A model generated the notes under the pieces. The model worked only from the letters and a program-made list of their open reading frames with translations, made no database searches and had not been told where the DNA came from. Positions 1 to 8,774 of a DNA stretch of 64,000 bases are shown piece after piece (position 1 is the first letter of the stretch; every line of letters starts with the position of its first letter). The stretch comes from Actinopolymorpha sp. NPDC004070. GTDB taxonomy: Bacteria > Actinomycetota > Actinomycetes > Propionibacteriales > Actinopolymorphaceae. The stretch lies in the NCBI RefSeq assembly GCF_040610475.1, contig NZ_JBEXMJ010000020.1, positions 17,664 to 81,663 on the forward strand, read 5' to 3'. A program made the translations under genes and the position numbers.

Positions 1-546
1 GACGAGCCGTATCTGAGGGTTTTCGGCAGCCAGCCTTGTGATCCGTTGTCTGGCCTCACAGCCCTCCTCGATGACGATGTCGATCCGCAGGTAGGGAAAA
101 GGCTTGGAGAGATGGGCGACGTAGGAGAGTACTGAGCGCTCGAGCGCCGGGTAGACGTCGTGCCGGCCAATGGTCGGAATGACAACGATCAAGAAGTTCC
201 TGCATCTGGGCAAACCGCGGCCTGCCCAGCGTGCCTCCGACTCGCGCAGTGCCTTGCGCGTACGTCGTATGCCGAACATACCGGTGAGAGTGTTGAGAAT
301 CTGCCACGACCACAGGATGGTCAACGGCCAGCCAAGCACGCCGGCGACCGGGTCCACGAAGAAGCGGTCGGTCACCATTATCCCGAGGTAGCCGAAAGCG
401 ATCGGCAAGTACGTAGGCTCCCAACGCTCCAGCCTCCGGTGCAGTGCGCTCGTCTGCCCCCGTTTCGGCGAAGTGATCGTGGCTCGAGGCGCCCCCGCGC
501 TTAGCTCTTCCCGGCCTTCCAGCGTGGCGTCCCAATCCGCCGGCAC
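1..546 (-). CDS. Membrane-associated GT2-type glycosyltransferase, partial (N-terminal 182 residues)
   Basis: The reading frame runs off the window edge, so only the N-terminus is present. It contains a hydrophobic stretch around residues 45-80 (LPIAFGYLGIMV, then VLGWPLTILWSW), a basic amphipathic segment, and then the start of a glycosyltransferase-A fold at about residue 115 (FLIVVIPTIGRHDVYPALE), the usual first strand and helix of family 2 transferases that bind the nucleotide sugar. The order membrane segment then catalytic domain suggests a polymer synthase or lipid-linked glycosyltransferase at the inner face of the membrane. The GTG start was chosen because AAAAGGGGG lies 9 nt upstream and an in-frame stop lies just beyond. 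It diverges from a secreted GH26 enzyme, so the two may belong to one polysaccharide locus. The substrate cannot be read. Confidence 0.7.
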   Translation of the reverse strand, partial: MPADWDATLEGREELSAGAPRATITSPKRGQTSALHRRLERWEPTYLPIAFGYLGIMVTDRFFVDPVAGVLGWPLTILWSWQILNTLTGMFGIRRTRKALRESEARWAGRGLPRCRNFLIVVIPTIGRHDVYPALERSVLSYVAHLSKPFPYLRIDIVIEEGCEARQRITRLAAENPQIRLV

Positions 547-906
547 AACGTTCGACCCCCTTTTCCCACGCCGTCATCGCTGGGCAATGAACAACCAGTC
601 GTCGGCAATTTCACCCTGAACAGGTATTTGTTGAGCACCTCAACCCGTCTGACGACAAGCACACTTTTGCCAAGATCACAGGAGGGCCCAAGTCAGGGAA
701 CTTTTCAGTTGCCGTTGCCTTGACGCTCGTGATTCCCAACCTCATCAGCCGTCCAGTGCGGGGACCACACCCGAAGGTCCCAGCACTGTGCTGGCGCACT
801 CACCAAATCAGATCGCCCCGATAGACGGGGTTTGTTCAGAGCTTGGCTTTACTCGCCGACGGGCGCGCGGCTAACATCGCACGCCGACCCCATGCAAAGG
901 AGTGTG
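547..906. other. Divergent intergenic region between glycosyltransferase and GH26 genes
   Basis: About 360 bases without a convincing gene. It must hold the promoters of both flanking genes, but I see no consensus -35/-10 pair that I would defend, and no clear operator palindrome. Confidence 0.5.
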
Positions 907-2028
907 ATGAGTAGGCGGAAGCGAGCTTTTCAGGCGATTGCTGTTGCAGTTGCCATCTCCGGAATCGTTGCATCAGTGACAATCGTGGCGAAGGCGGTCA
1001 ATGGCGCGAAAACCGCCCCGATCGCTCGCCACGCGGCCGGCGGCCAATCCGCCAAGTCCGACGTACTCCGGTGGATGTCCGGTCTTCCACACGGTGGCGA
1101 AAGAGGCGTCGTATCCGGCTTCTTCGGCGGGTACAGCGGCGGTACGTTCAGCCTGGAGCAAACGGAGCTACTCAGGAAAGAGACCGGTCACTATCCAGGT
1201 CTGCTGGCCTGCGACTACGGCAACTGGGTGAGCAGCGCCAACACCCAGGTGGACACCTCGTGCAACGGCACGTTGAAGAAGTGGTGGAGCAGTGGCGGAC
1301 TCGTCAGCGTCGGCATTCACATGCCCAGTCCGACCGGCCACAGCTTCGACACGAAGCTCGACGACTTTGCTGATCTCACCAACACCCACACCGCCGTCGG
1401 GCGCTCCTGGCAGCGCTCACTAGAGCGGATGGGCGACGGGCTGAGCGATCTGCAGAAGGCCGGCGTCGTAGTGTTGTGGCGACCGTTCCACGAGATGAAC
1501 GGTGACTGGTTCTGGTGGGCCAACCAGCATCCGTCCGCTTTCAAGAGGGTATGGGCGTACACATACGACTACCTCGTCAACACCCGCGGACTCGACAACC
1601 TGATCTGGGTGTACGCACCGGACTGCAGCCGCAACAGCAATCTCACCGACTACTACCCCGGCGCGGGCAAGGTCGACGTCGTGGGACTCGACTGCTACAC
1701 GGACAACCCCTCTGGTGGCGACGGCAAGGTTGTCAGAAACCTCGACAGGCAGTACAAGCAGATGCTCAGCCTGGGCAAGCCTTTCGCCTTCACCGAAGTA
1801 GGCCCGCGCTTCCGCGTGGATGGGACATTCAACTGGAAGAAGTGGATTGACGCCATTCAGCAGCGGTATCCCAGGACCACGTACTTCCTCGCTTGGAACG
1901 ACAAATGGAGCCCGGCTCAGAACCGGAACGCCAAGGGCCTGATGAACGACCCGTGGGTCATCAACCGAGACAACATCGGCGGCGCCACAGGCGCCCCGTT
2001 CCACGCCCCACCGGTCGGCCGTAGCTGA
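907..2028 (+). CDS. Secreted glycoside hydrolase family 26 (beta-mannanase type)
   Basis: Predicted 373-residue endo-acting enzyme that cleaves beta-mannan or a related beta-glycan outside the cell. The N-terminus MSRRKRAF followed by a hydrophobic run (residues 8-30) is a signal peptide or membrane anchor. The family motif WRPFHEMNG contains the acid/base glutamate, and FTEVGPR near residue 300 carries the nucleophile glutamate; GLDCYTD and FLAWNDKW fit the (beta/alpha)8 barrel. The ATG at 907 is preferred over the longer frame from 832 because AAAGGAG sits just upstream and the signal peptide then starts correctly. A strong hairpin follows the stop. Some GH26 enzymes act on exopolysaccharide of the producer, which the divergent glycosyltransferase would suit, but this is inference. 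Confidence 0.85.
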   Translation: MSRRKRAFQAIAVAVAISGIVASVTIVAKAVNGAKTAPIARHAAGGQSAKSDVLRWMSGLPHGGERGVVSGFFGGYSGGTFSLEQTELLRKETGHYPGLLACDYGNWVSSANTQVDTSCNGTLKKWWSSGGLVSVGIHMPSPTGHSFDTKLDDFADLTNTHTAVGRSWQRSLERMGDGLSDLQKAGVVVLWRPFHEMNGDWFWWANQHPSAFKRVWAYTYDYLVNTRGLDNLIWVYAPDCSRNSNLTDYYPGAGKVDVVGLDCYTDNPSGGDGKVVRNLDRQYKQMLSLGKPFAFTEVGPRFRVDGTFNWKKWIDAIQQRYPRTTYFLAWNDKWSPAQNRNAKGLMNDPWVINRDNIGGATGAPFHAPPVGRS

Positions 2029-2035
2029 CGCCGCG

Positions 2036-2067
2036 CGGACGGCCACGCGCATGGCCGTGGCCGTCCG
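2036..2067 (+). terminator. Rho-independent-type hairpin after the GH26 gene
   Basis: A perfect 12-bp inverted repeat (CGGACGGCCACG and its complement) with an 8-nt loop starts 8 nt after the GH26 stop codon. There is no long T tract, as is common in actinobacteria. Confidence 0.7.
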
Positions 2068-2405
2068 GGCAGGCAGGTCTCCGATAGACCATGGCGGGTC
2101 CAACAGGCTCCGCGTCATACGTCCCCGTCCGCCGCCCGATGGAACGAGCTCCCAGACACCGCGGCGCTCTACGGCCCGCGTAGCTGACGGATCGGACATC
2201 GACTGGACAGTCTGGACAGATGGGGCACGCGTCGGCGTCACCGAGTCCGGCGACGTCGAGCAGGTCGGGGCCTACTGGCCGGGGCCAAGTCCCACGTCAG
2301 GTTGATCCCGCACGTGATGACCGGGACCGGCTTGCCGGAACCGAAGATGTCTTGTAACTTGGCTGGATAAGGGCAGCCTTACCTATCCCACCGAGGCGGC
2401 ATCTG
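2068..2405. other. Intergenic region upstream of the bfd-bfr pair
   Basis: Holds the iron-box-like palindrome described separately. Otherwise I see no gene: the open frames here lack ribosome sites and any recognisable domain. Confidence 0.5.
2368..2386 (+). promoter_or_regulatory. Iron-box-like operator (IdeR/DtxR family site)
   Basis: The 19-mer TAAGGGCAGCCTTACCTAT contains a perfect TAAGG/CCTTA inverted repeat with a 4-nt spacer and agrees at 13 of 19 positions with the consensus TTAGGTTAGGCTAACCTAA. It lies 20-38 nt upstream of the bfd start. In actinobacteria IdeR/DmdR proteins bind such sites, and some activate bacterioferritin genes when iron is sufficient. The direction of control here is inferred. 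Confidence 0.6.
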
Positions 2406-2606
2406 ATGATCGTGTGTCATTGCGGGGTCGTGAACGACCGCGCGGTCGTCGACGCCGTCCGCGGCGGGGCCCGCACTCTCGCCGGCGTCTGCAGGTCCAC
2501 CGGTGCCGGACGCGGCTGTGGAGGGTGCATCTTCTCGATCAAGCGTCTCCTGTGCGAGCATCAAGATGATCCCGCATTGCAGGAGGTGGACGTTGCAGCC
2601 AGTTAG
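2406..2606 (+). CDS. bfd: Bacterioferritin-associated ferredoxin (BFD-like [2Fe-2S] protein)
   Basis: Small 66-residue protein with the BFD-like [2Fe-2S] pattern: Cys4 and Cys6 in MIVCHCG, then Cys29 in VCRSTGAG and a GCGGC pair. In characterised systems Bfd binds bacterioferritin and passes electrons to the ferric core so that iron is released. A GAGGCGG ribosome site precedes the ATG and an iron-box-like palindrome lies just upstream. The gene overlaps the bacterioferritin start by 14 nt, indicating translational coupling. Only the first of the two GCGGC cysteines aligns securely with the usual fourth ligand, but the overall family assignment is clear. Confidence 0.85.
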   Translation: MIVCHCGVVNDRAVVDAVRGGARTLAGVCRSTGAGRGCGGCIFSIKRLLCEHQDDPALQEVDVAAS

Positions 2607-3081
2607 TCCTCGATTGGTCGAGTTGCTCAACGATGCCCTGACCTTCGAGCTCACGGTGACCAACACCTATTTCCTCCACGCTAGGACGCTGGACCACTGG
2701 GGGTTCGAGCGGCTGGGCAAGGTCTTCTACGACCTGTCACTTGAGGAGATGCGCGACGCCGACGCGCTGATTCAGCGGATCCTGCTCTTCCACGGCCATC
2801 CCAACGTGCAGCGGCTCAATCCCATCCAGGTGGGCGAGGACGCGGTCGAGGTGCTGAGGCTCGCGCTCGGGAGCGAGCAGGCCGCCGTCGCGCAGTTCAA
2901 TGCCTCGGCCGAGGAGTGCCACAACCTCGGCGACCACGGCACCGCGGCCGTCTTCGAGGAGATGGTCCGCGACGAGGAGAAGCACGCGGACTGGTTCGAG
3001 AGCCAGATCGACGCCATCGACCGCGTCGGCACCGCCAACTACCTCGCCCAGCAGATCTCCACCGGCCGGTCCCCCGCCTAG
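2593..3081 (+). CDS. bfr: Bacterioferritin
   Basis: A 162-residue four-helix ferritin that stores iron as a ferric mineral inside a 24-mer; it may carry haem. The TTG start is selected by a perfect AGGAGG 6 nt upstream; longer frames intrude far into bfd. Compared with E. coli Bfr, the ferroxidase ligands in helix A (Glu19 in TFELTV), helix B (Glu52), helix C (LGSEQ) and helix D (RDEEKH) are conserved, and Met53 matches the haem ligand. The helix-B histidine of the motif EMKHAD is replaced by aspartate here (EMRDAD, Asp55), which changes one iron ligand of the dinuclear centre. The gene is coupled to bfd and probably shares its iron-dependent promoter. Confidence 0.9.
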   Translation: MQPVSPRLVELLNDALTFELTVTNTYFLHARTLDHWGFERLGKVFYDLSLEEMRDADALIQRILLFHGHPNVQRLNPIQVGEDAVEVLRLALGSEQAAVAQFNASAEECHNLGDHGTAAVFEEMVRDEEKHADWFESQIDAIDRVGTANYLAQQISTGRSPA

Positions 3082-3325
3082 GCTCCACCCCGGCCCGGCC
3101 CCGCGCTCGCCGCTCCGGCTGCGCTGCTGTCACCCACGCATCGCGACCCCCTGCCAGCCAGTACCTGGCCTCGGGCCAGTCGCAGTGCCAGGTCATCTAC
3201 GCCGACCCCTAATGACTGCGTCGGATCACGCCATGGCATCGTCCCTACGTCGCTCACCGAACGGTAAACGTGGCACTGGCAGGGCTCGCGGATGCGTTGC
3301 CTGTAGGAGTTCCGTTCAGGCTCGC

Positions 3326-4297
3326 CTACTGCCAATCGAAGATTACGCCCACGGTGGCTGAGCGGTCCGCGTCCAGCAGTGCATACGCCTCGGCGCCGTC
3401 GCGCGGCGCGAACTTGTGCGTGACGAGACCGCACATCCCTGCGAAGCGTCCCGACGCCACGAGGCTGAAGAACAGCCCGCGAATGTCGTGTTCACGCCGT
3501 CCCAGCAGGTGGCGGCCATGTGCGCCCACCACGGTGAGGCCACGAACGATCAGATCGGAACTGAGCCGCTGCTGGGAGGGATCACCTACGTCGCCGACAA
3601 TGACCACACGGCCGTGGTCGGCCACAGCGGCCAGGGCGTGAGTGAGAACGCCCGGGTTGCCGGTGCAGTCGAGGACTGTAGCCGGTGCTGCGATTCCAGA
3701 CAGTCCGTTGGCCAGATCCTGCTGCAGGACTGCCGTAGCTCCGCCTGCTCGGGCGAGCTCGAGCCGCGGTCCACCCCCGCGATGGACCATCACAACGTCG
3801 GCCGCGCCCAGAGCCGCCAGCCATCGCACGGTCATCTGACCGATGGGCCCCGCCCCGACGACCACGGCCGAACTGCCCAAGCGTGCCTGTGATGCTTCCA
3901 CGCCGACGAATGCGACCTTGGCCAGCGCGAACCACGCCGCATCCTCGTCCGAAACGTCGTCTGGAACCCGCGTGCACACGCTCGCGTCGGCGACATGGTG
4001 AGACGCGTGACCGAGGAGAGCCACTACCCGGTCACCTGGGCGGAAGTCGCCGGTGACATCAGGGCCGACATCGCTGACCTCGCCGACGAGCGAGTACCCA
4101 GGACGACTGGGATAGTCAAACCACCGGTCCCAGTGCGTTCCAGGGGCGAATCCGCCGCTGTAGATGATGCCCTCGGTGCCGGTGCTGATCAGCGATACCC
4201 GAGTTCGCAGCCGGATCTGACCAGGCGCGAGATCGGGTAGCTCGACCTCCCGCAACTCGACCTTGCCTGGCTGTGGAAAGACGACTGCTTCGGCCAT
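3326..4297 (-). CDS. Medium-chain zinc-type dehydrogenase/reductase (MDR family)
   Basis: A 323-residue NAD(P)-dependent oxidoreductase. Residues 1-130 form the GroES-like catalytic part (LREVELPDLAPGQIRLRT), and VVVGAGPIGQM at about 145-155 is the Rossmann dinucleotide loop. The pocket motif PGYSLVGEV replaces the usual GHE, and the structural four-cysteine zinc lobe is absent, so this is a short MDR of the threonine-dehydrogenase-like group and may use no catalytic zinc. Substrate is probably a sugar or polyol, judged only from the GH32 gene about 280 nt upstream on the same strand. The ATG follows a weak GAGG. The 280-nt gap could contain a separate promoter. Confidence 0.8.
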   Translation of the reverse strand: MAEAVVFPQPGKVELREVELPDLAPGQIRLRTRVSLISTGTEGIIYSGGFAPGTHWDRWFDYPSRPGYSLVGEVSDVGPDVTGDFRPGDRVVALLGHASHHVADASVCTRVPDDVSDEDAAWFALAKVAFVGVEASQARLGSSAVVVGAGPIGQMTVRWLAALGAADVVMVHRGGGPRLELARAGGATAVLQQDLANGLSGIAAPATVLDCTGNPGVLTHALAAVADHGRVVIVGDVGDPSQQRLSSDLIVRGLTVVGAHGRHLLGRREHDIRGLFFSLVASGRFAGMCGLVTHKFAPRDGAEAYALLDADRSATVGVIFDWQ

Positions 4298-4578
4298 GTC
4301 CTCATGTTTTCATGGCGGCAGGGAGACAGGTGGTCTCGGTGCGGAAGCGTGCTGCCGTGCCGGTGGCCTGTCGCCGCCGGGCCTACATCTCGAAGGGCGC
4401 CAACACTCGTGCGAACGATGAACTCAGGGCCTCCTACCCGAGGTGCGACCGCAGAGCGTCATCCTGCACATCAGCCCGGCGGCAACGGCACCGGGTCGGG
4501 AGACCAGCTGCACCGCGGCGCCGACGCCGGGTACTGGCCGAGCAGCTCGCGGATGCGGGCGGCGTCGTCGATCGCATA

Positions 4579-5985
4579 TCAGGCGGGGGCTTCGCACTCC
4601 CCCGAGCTGGCAAGCTCAGCTCGCTCGATGGTGACCGTGCCATCGACCACGTCCACTGACAGGTAACGACCCGGCCGATCGTAGGCGCGCACGTTCAGCG
4701 CTACCCCGTCGACGTACAGGGTCGCGATCGTGCCGTCAACGACGATATCGATGTCGTAGGCCCGCCCCGGCTCGACGGTGAACGGACGCTCCGAGCCGCG
4801 GTTGTCGTAGCGGTACCACGGATAGTTTGGGATCCGGTCGAAGTCGATCCTGCGCTCCCCGGCGCGGAAGGTGAAGGCATAGCCGTCGGTTGCGGTGTCG
4901 TCCTCGAACAGCCTGAGAGCAAAGCTACGCGGGGACTGCGGCGTGATACCCAGACTGATCACGTACGGGTACTCGGCCGGGAGCTCACCAAGTTGTCTGG
5001 CCTGCCGGCCATCCGGGGACGCCAGAGTGATCGGGTCGCCGATCAACTTCTCCGGCCGGCCCAGTGCCGCCCGGACGGTGTCAGGGATACGGACCCCAAG
5101 CGAGCCATCTGCTCGCTGGTACACCTCGTGCACCACCAGGGTTCCGCCCCACTGCCAAGCACCAAGATCAGTTTCGCCTTCCTTGGTCGCGACCCAACCG
5201 AAGAGGTAGCGGCGCTCACCATCCGAAGCCGACCGCGCGGCGTAGTAGGCGCGACCGTCGAAGCCGTCATCCACCGGCGCACTCCACGGACCAAGCAGGC
5301 TCTCGCTGCTGCGGTAGACGGTCTTGCTGCGATCGCTGTATTCAGTGGTCAGCAGGTACCAGCGATCCCCGATCCGGAAGAGGTCCGGCATTTCGTGCAT
5401 GGTGTAGAGATCCGGTGCCCAGAAGTCGCCCTGAAAGGCCCACGATTCCAGGTCGGTCGAGGTGAACCAGACCGTACGGCCGGTGACCGCGCGAAGGTCA
5501 GATCCCTTCCGGGCGCCGAGAATCATCACCCATCGGTCGTTCTCCTCATCCCGCAGCACGAACGGATCGCGCCAGTTGTCCGGATCATAACCTTCCTGCG
5601 GCGGCAGCAGGTCGCCGTTGATCTTGGTCCAGCTCTCCAGATCCTCGCTGACCGCATGCATCAATACCTGGGCCGGCTTGCCCGCTGCCGCGTGGTCCCG
5701 GTTGTAACCGGTGTAGAACGCGTGATACCGACCATTCGCTTCGAACACGCTGCCGGCGAAGATGAACTGATCTTGATCCTTGTCGCCGCCTCGCAGCACC
5801 ACTTCGCCCAGGTCGGTGTAGCTCACGAAGTCGGTAGTACGGGCGAGCGCCCATCCGAACGGTTCGCCGAACGGGCCAGGTCGTCGAGTGTCCCGCTGGT
5901 GGAACAGTTGGTATGCGCCATCGGCGAAGACGGGCATGCAGTCCCCGAACCAGGTTTTCGGGTGCTGGTAGTAAAGCCCGGGCAT
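4579..5985 (-). CDS. Glycoside hydrolase family 32 (fructan/sucrose hydrolase type)
   Basis: A 468-residue enzyme with an N-terminal five-bladed propeller and a C-terminal beta-sandwich (from about residue 330). The three acidic motifs are present: Asp15 in WFGDCMPVF (nucleophile, in the variant form of NDPN), RDP in DNWRDPFV (transition-state stabiliser) and Glu in MHEMPDLF (acid/base, in place of ECPD). These variants match the less-studied GH32 branch that acts on fructans or fructosyl-glycans rather than classical invertases. No signal peptide is visible, so it probably acts in the cytoplasm on imported oligosaccharide. The start at 5985 is set by AAGGAGAT about 7 nt upstream; an upstream in-frame ATG has no such site. 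It diverges from a LacI-family regulator, its likely controller. Confidence 0.85.
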   Translation of the reverse strand: MPGLYYQHPKTWFGDCMPVFADGAYQLFHQRDTRRPGPFGEPFGWALARTTDFVSYTDLGEVVLRGGDKDQDQFIFAGSVFEANGRYHAFYTGYNRDHAAAGKPAQVLMHAVSEDLESWTKINGDLLPPQEGYDPDNWRDPFVLRDEENDRWVMILGARKGSDLRAVTGRTVWFTSTDLESWAFQGDFWAPDLYTMHEMPDLFRIGDRWYLLTTEYSDRSKTVYRSSESLLGPWSAPVDDGFDGRAYYAARSASDGERRYLFGWVATKEGETDLGAWQWGGTLVVHEVYQRADGSLGVRIPDTVRAALGRPEKLIGDPITLASPDGRQARQLGELPAEYPYVISLGITPQSPRSFALRLFEDDTATDGYAFTFRAGERRIDFDRIPNYPWYRYDNRGSERPFTVEPGRAYDIDIVVDGTIATLYVDGVALNVRAYDRPGRYLSVDVVDGTVTIERAELASSGECEAPA

Positions 5986-6379
5986 GGGTTCGATCTCCTT
6001 ATCTCGTTCGGTGACGGCGATCAGATGTTGGCCCGCAGCCGGCAACGAACATCCGTTATGGCGAAGATGATCACGGTGGCAGGACACCATCAGTGCACCG
6101 GGGACCGCGACGCCACCGTCTCGGGCGTCATCGCGGTCCCCCTGGCACATCCAGCGGTCACTGCCGCCAGCCCGACCGCAGCCGTGTCAGTCACGCACCG
6201 ACGTCACCTCATCGCAGTCCTCCCCGGCTTGGAGAGCGTTGTCCACCGTAGGACAGACTTATGCGTCTACGCGCGTCCTCGCGTTGGCATCGATCATGGA
6301 ATCGTGCTTGTGGGCTGGCGTTTGGCCTGGTGAGTGGCGATGACATCGGTGTCACAACCCGCTTGGAGAAGGAGTGAAG
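5986..6379. other. Divergent control region between GH32 and LacI genes
   Basis: About 390 bases with no convincing gene. It holds the operator-like palindrome at 6341-6354 next to the regulator gene and a looser GATGTT...AACATC inverted repeat at 6024-6053 on the GH32 side. Confidence 0.5.
6341..6354. promoter_or_regulatory. Candidate LacI-family operator
   Basis: TGACATCGGTGTCA is a near-perfect 14-bp palindrome (12 of 14 symmetric) with a central CG, the form bound by LacI-family repressors. It ends 25 nt before the lacI-type start codon, so autoregulation and control of the divergent GH32 gene are likely. Not tested. Confidence 0.5.
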
Positions 6380-7393
6380 ATGACCGGACGGCCGACGATT
6401 CACGATGTCGCACGCCATGCCGGCGTCGCGGTCAAGACTGTCTCCCGGGTATTGAACAGCGAGCGGGCCGTGAGCGAGTCGACACGGGCACGCGTGCAGG
6501 CCTCAATCCGAGCATTGGACTATCGACCGAACTCGGCTGCGCGGGTGCTTCGCAAGCACGTCACTCGGTCGATCGGTTATGTGTGCGAGGACATCTCCGA
6601 GCCGGTCCAGGCACGCTTGGCACGGGCGATCGAACGGGTGGCCAGCCAGCACGAGTCGACGCTGACGGTCTCGCTCACCCACCACGATCCCGGTCTTGAA
6701 CAAGACGTCATCGAGTCGCTGTTGTCCCGCCAGGTCGACGGCCTCGTGCTGTGGCCGACCGGTGTCGGCAGCCGATTTCTGCAACGCCTGTCCAGCACTG
6801 TTCCCGTGGTCTGTGTGGATCGTCCGATCGACGGCGTCGAAACCGACACGGTGTTCTGCGACAATCGGCGCGGCGTAGGGGACCTGGTCGACTTCCTGGT
6901 CCGGCGTGGCCACCGGCGGATCGGCTTCGTTGGCGACCCAGCCGACCTGTTCACCCAACAGGAACGCTTCGAGGCATACCGCACCGCCCTTGCCCGCCAC
7001 GATCTCAAGGACGACCCACGCATCGTCTTTCGCCAGGATCAGGACGTCGACCAACTGCGAAAGCAACTGCACTACTGGCGGTCCTCGCCGGCACCGCCGA
7101 CCGCGCTCGTCGCGGCGAGTTCACTGTCGGCCACCACGCTTGTTCGGGCGTTGCCGCCGGCAGATCCGATTGAAATCGCCGGGTTCGACGACTTCCCACT
7201 CGCCGATGTGATCCGCAGCGGCATCACCGTCGTGATGCAGGACATCGAAGAGATCGGCCGCGCCGCCGCGGAAACGCTCTTCCGCCGGCTCTCCGGCCAC
7301 AACGCCGGTTTCACTCACACCCGAGTTTCCTCGACCCTGATAGACCGAAGTGGCGAAGCTGGCACCTCGTCACCCAACCCTGGTGGCAGATAA
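6380..7393 (+). CDS. LacI-family transcriptional regulator
   Basis: A 337-residue repressor. Residues 3-50 are the LacI helix-turn-helix (TIHDVARHAGVAVKTVSRVL) with the hinge YRPNSAARVL inserting into the minor groove. Residues 62-320 form the periplasmic-binding-like effector domain, with VDRPIDGV and IAGFDDFPLADV typical of the fold. The effector should be a sugar, probably the fructoside handled by the divergent GH32. The ATG at 6380 has GAAGGAG 5-6 nt upstream; a GTG two codons earlier overlaps the ribosome site. The last 15 residues are a loose tail. Confidence 0.9.
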   Translation: MTGRPTIHDVARHAGVAVKTVSRVLNSERAVSESTRARVQASIRALDYRPNSAARVLRKHVTRSIGYVCEDISEPVQARLARAIERVASQHESTLTVSLTHHDPGLEQDVIESLLSRQVDGLVLWPTGVGSRFLQRLSSTVPVVCVDRPIDGVETDTVFCDNRRGVGDLVDFLVRRGHRRIGFVGDPADLFTQQERFEAYRTALARHDLKDDPRIVFRQDQDVDQLRKQLHYWRSSPAPPTALVAASSLSATTLVRALPPADPIEIAGFDDFPLADVIRSGITVVMQDIEEIGRAAAETLFRRLSGHNAGFTHTRVSSTLIDRSGEAGTSSPNPGGR

Positions 7394-7497
7394 GCACAGG
7401 CCACCTGGCTCTCCTCATGGGCTGGGCTATGCGCTATGTGGCTGACTGTATCCGTGCGGTTGCGTGTGACCGCAGTCAAAGCATGAGACCACTGACG

Positions 7498-7554
7498 ACG
7501 GTGACCAAGGGACCAACTCGCGCCATGGAAACGGGCGAAACGGACACCGACCTC
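7498..7554. repeat. 57-nt dispersed intergenic element, copy 1
   Basis: This stretch, starting ACGGTGACCAAGGGAC, recurs at 62455-62511 with 51 of 57 identical positions in the same orientation. It lies between the convergent lacI-type and luxR-type genes. Neither copy is inside a recognisable gene and the differences are not placed as expected for a conserved protein. Confidence 0.75.
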
Positions 7555-7583
7555 CGCGTCCTCAGCAGCCGGCGGGTGGCGTA

Positions 7584-8495
7584 TCAAGGAGCGCCGGCAA
7601 TGCTGAGACTGCCGATGCCCGGACGCCACGCCACGAATCGCTGGCCGGCCACGTCGCGGACGAGTGGGTGATCCGTCGGTTGAGGGGTTACGGCTACCTG
7701 TCGTGGACGTTCCCTCGCCAGAACCAGACCGAGATCGCGGGCAACGAGCACCGCCTTGAGGCGGTCCCGAACGCCGAGTTTGCGATAGAGATGGTCCAAG
7801 TGGACATGCACCGTCCGCGGGGAGATCGCCAGTCGTCGGGCGATCGCCTCCGCGGTGAGCCCCTCGGCCAGCAACTGCAGGACAGCGAGTTGGCGACCGG
7901 TCAGCCCGACAGACATCGCGGTCGGGGATACGTCGGGCTGCCCTGCGGCACATTCGTCGAGAACATTGGCCTGGCGAGCCAGCAGGCACAGCAAGGGCTG
8001 AATTCTACGCGCCAGACTGACGTCATCGTCCGAGAAGTCCGGGCCGGACTTCGCTATCACGAAGGTGCGGTAGGTCGCTGCCCGCGAGATTCGGTAAGGA
8101 ATCGAGATTTGCTGCTCGAAGTCATCATCCAGCAGTTCCGCGCGGAGAAACGAAAGAACTCGTCTGCTCTCCGCGTTCTGCGGCACCCGTCCGATCGACG
8201 TCGCCGAGAGGTCCTGTGTCACGGCGAACCAATTGATCAGCGGATGCCGGGTCATTATCCCGGCCCACACGCCCATCGCATCCGGACGAGGCCAGCCCGG
8301 AACAGGCTCGTTCAGGTGGAAGCCGTAGCTCCCGTCACCGTCGCGCCACTGCCAAGTGGAGAGGGCGCACCCGAAGGAGGTGTGGAAGGTCTCAAGGAGC
8401 AGGTCCACCGGGAAACCGGTTGAAGGAGAGGCCAGCGAATCACCGATCACGTCGACCCACGGCCTGAACCGTCGCTCAAGGCTGGTTCCCGTCAT
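7584..8495 (-). CDS. LuxR-family transcriptional regulator
   Basis: A 303-residue one-component regulator. Residues 1-180 form a GAF/PAS-like sensor region without a recognisable receiver or ATPase. Residues 195-255 are the LuxR helix-turn-helix: LTGRQLAVLQLLAEGLTAEA followed by ISPRTVHVHLDHLYRKLGV, which contains the usual Glu and TVxxH recognition helix. A tail of about 45 residues follows. The gene stands alone, with the metallophosphoesterase gene upstream on the same strand separated by a strong hairpin, so it is probably a separate unit. The ligand cannot be read. Confidence 0.85.
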   Translation of the reverse strand: MTGTSLERRFRPWVDVIGDSLASPSTGFPVDLLLETFHTSFGCALSTWQWRDGDGSYGFHLNEPVPGWPRPDAMGVWAGIMTRHPLINWFAVTQDLSATSIGRVPQNAESRRVLSFLRAELLDDDFEQQISIPYRISRAATYRTFVIAKSGPDFSDDDVSLARRIQPLLCLLARQANVLDECAAGQPDVSPTAMSVGLTGRQLAVLQLLAEGLTAEAIARRLAISPRTVHVHLDHLYRKLGVRDRLKAVLVARDLGLVLARERPRQVAVTPQPTDHPLVRDVAGQRFVAWRPGIGSLSIAGAP

Positions 8496-8710
8496 CGCAT
8501 CACCACGGCGCTGTAGCTGTATCGAATGCTTCCTCAGCGAGGAGATGTGGCAACCAGGTTAGCTTCTCGCGGCACGGAAAAGATCGAGATTGGCATCCTC
8601 GGCCCCTGGCATCGGTGCGCTACCCCGCTCGAGTGCCGGCTCCGTCCGGGCTGATCGCGTAGCTGTCGCCGGGGACACTTGAGGGAGTGTCCTACGGACC
8701 GGGCAGGTGA

Positions 8711-8751
8711 GGCCGCGCGCAGCGGCAGAGGAATGCCGCTGCGCGCGGGCC
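8711..8751 (-). terminator. Strong hairpin terminator after the metallophosphoesterase gene
   Basis: A 13-bp perfect stem (GCGCGCAGCGGCA) extended by four more pairs past a one-base bulge, with a 6-nt loop. It lies 24 nt beyond the stop codon at 8775. Confidence 0.75.
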
Positions 8752-8774
8752 TTACACCGTGGGTCGGGCCTCTG

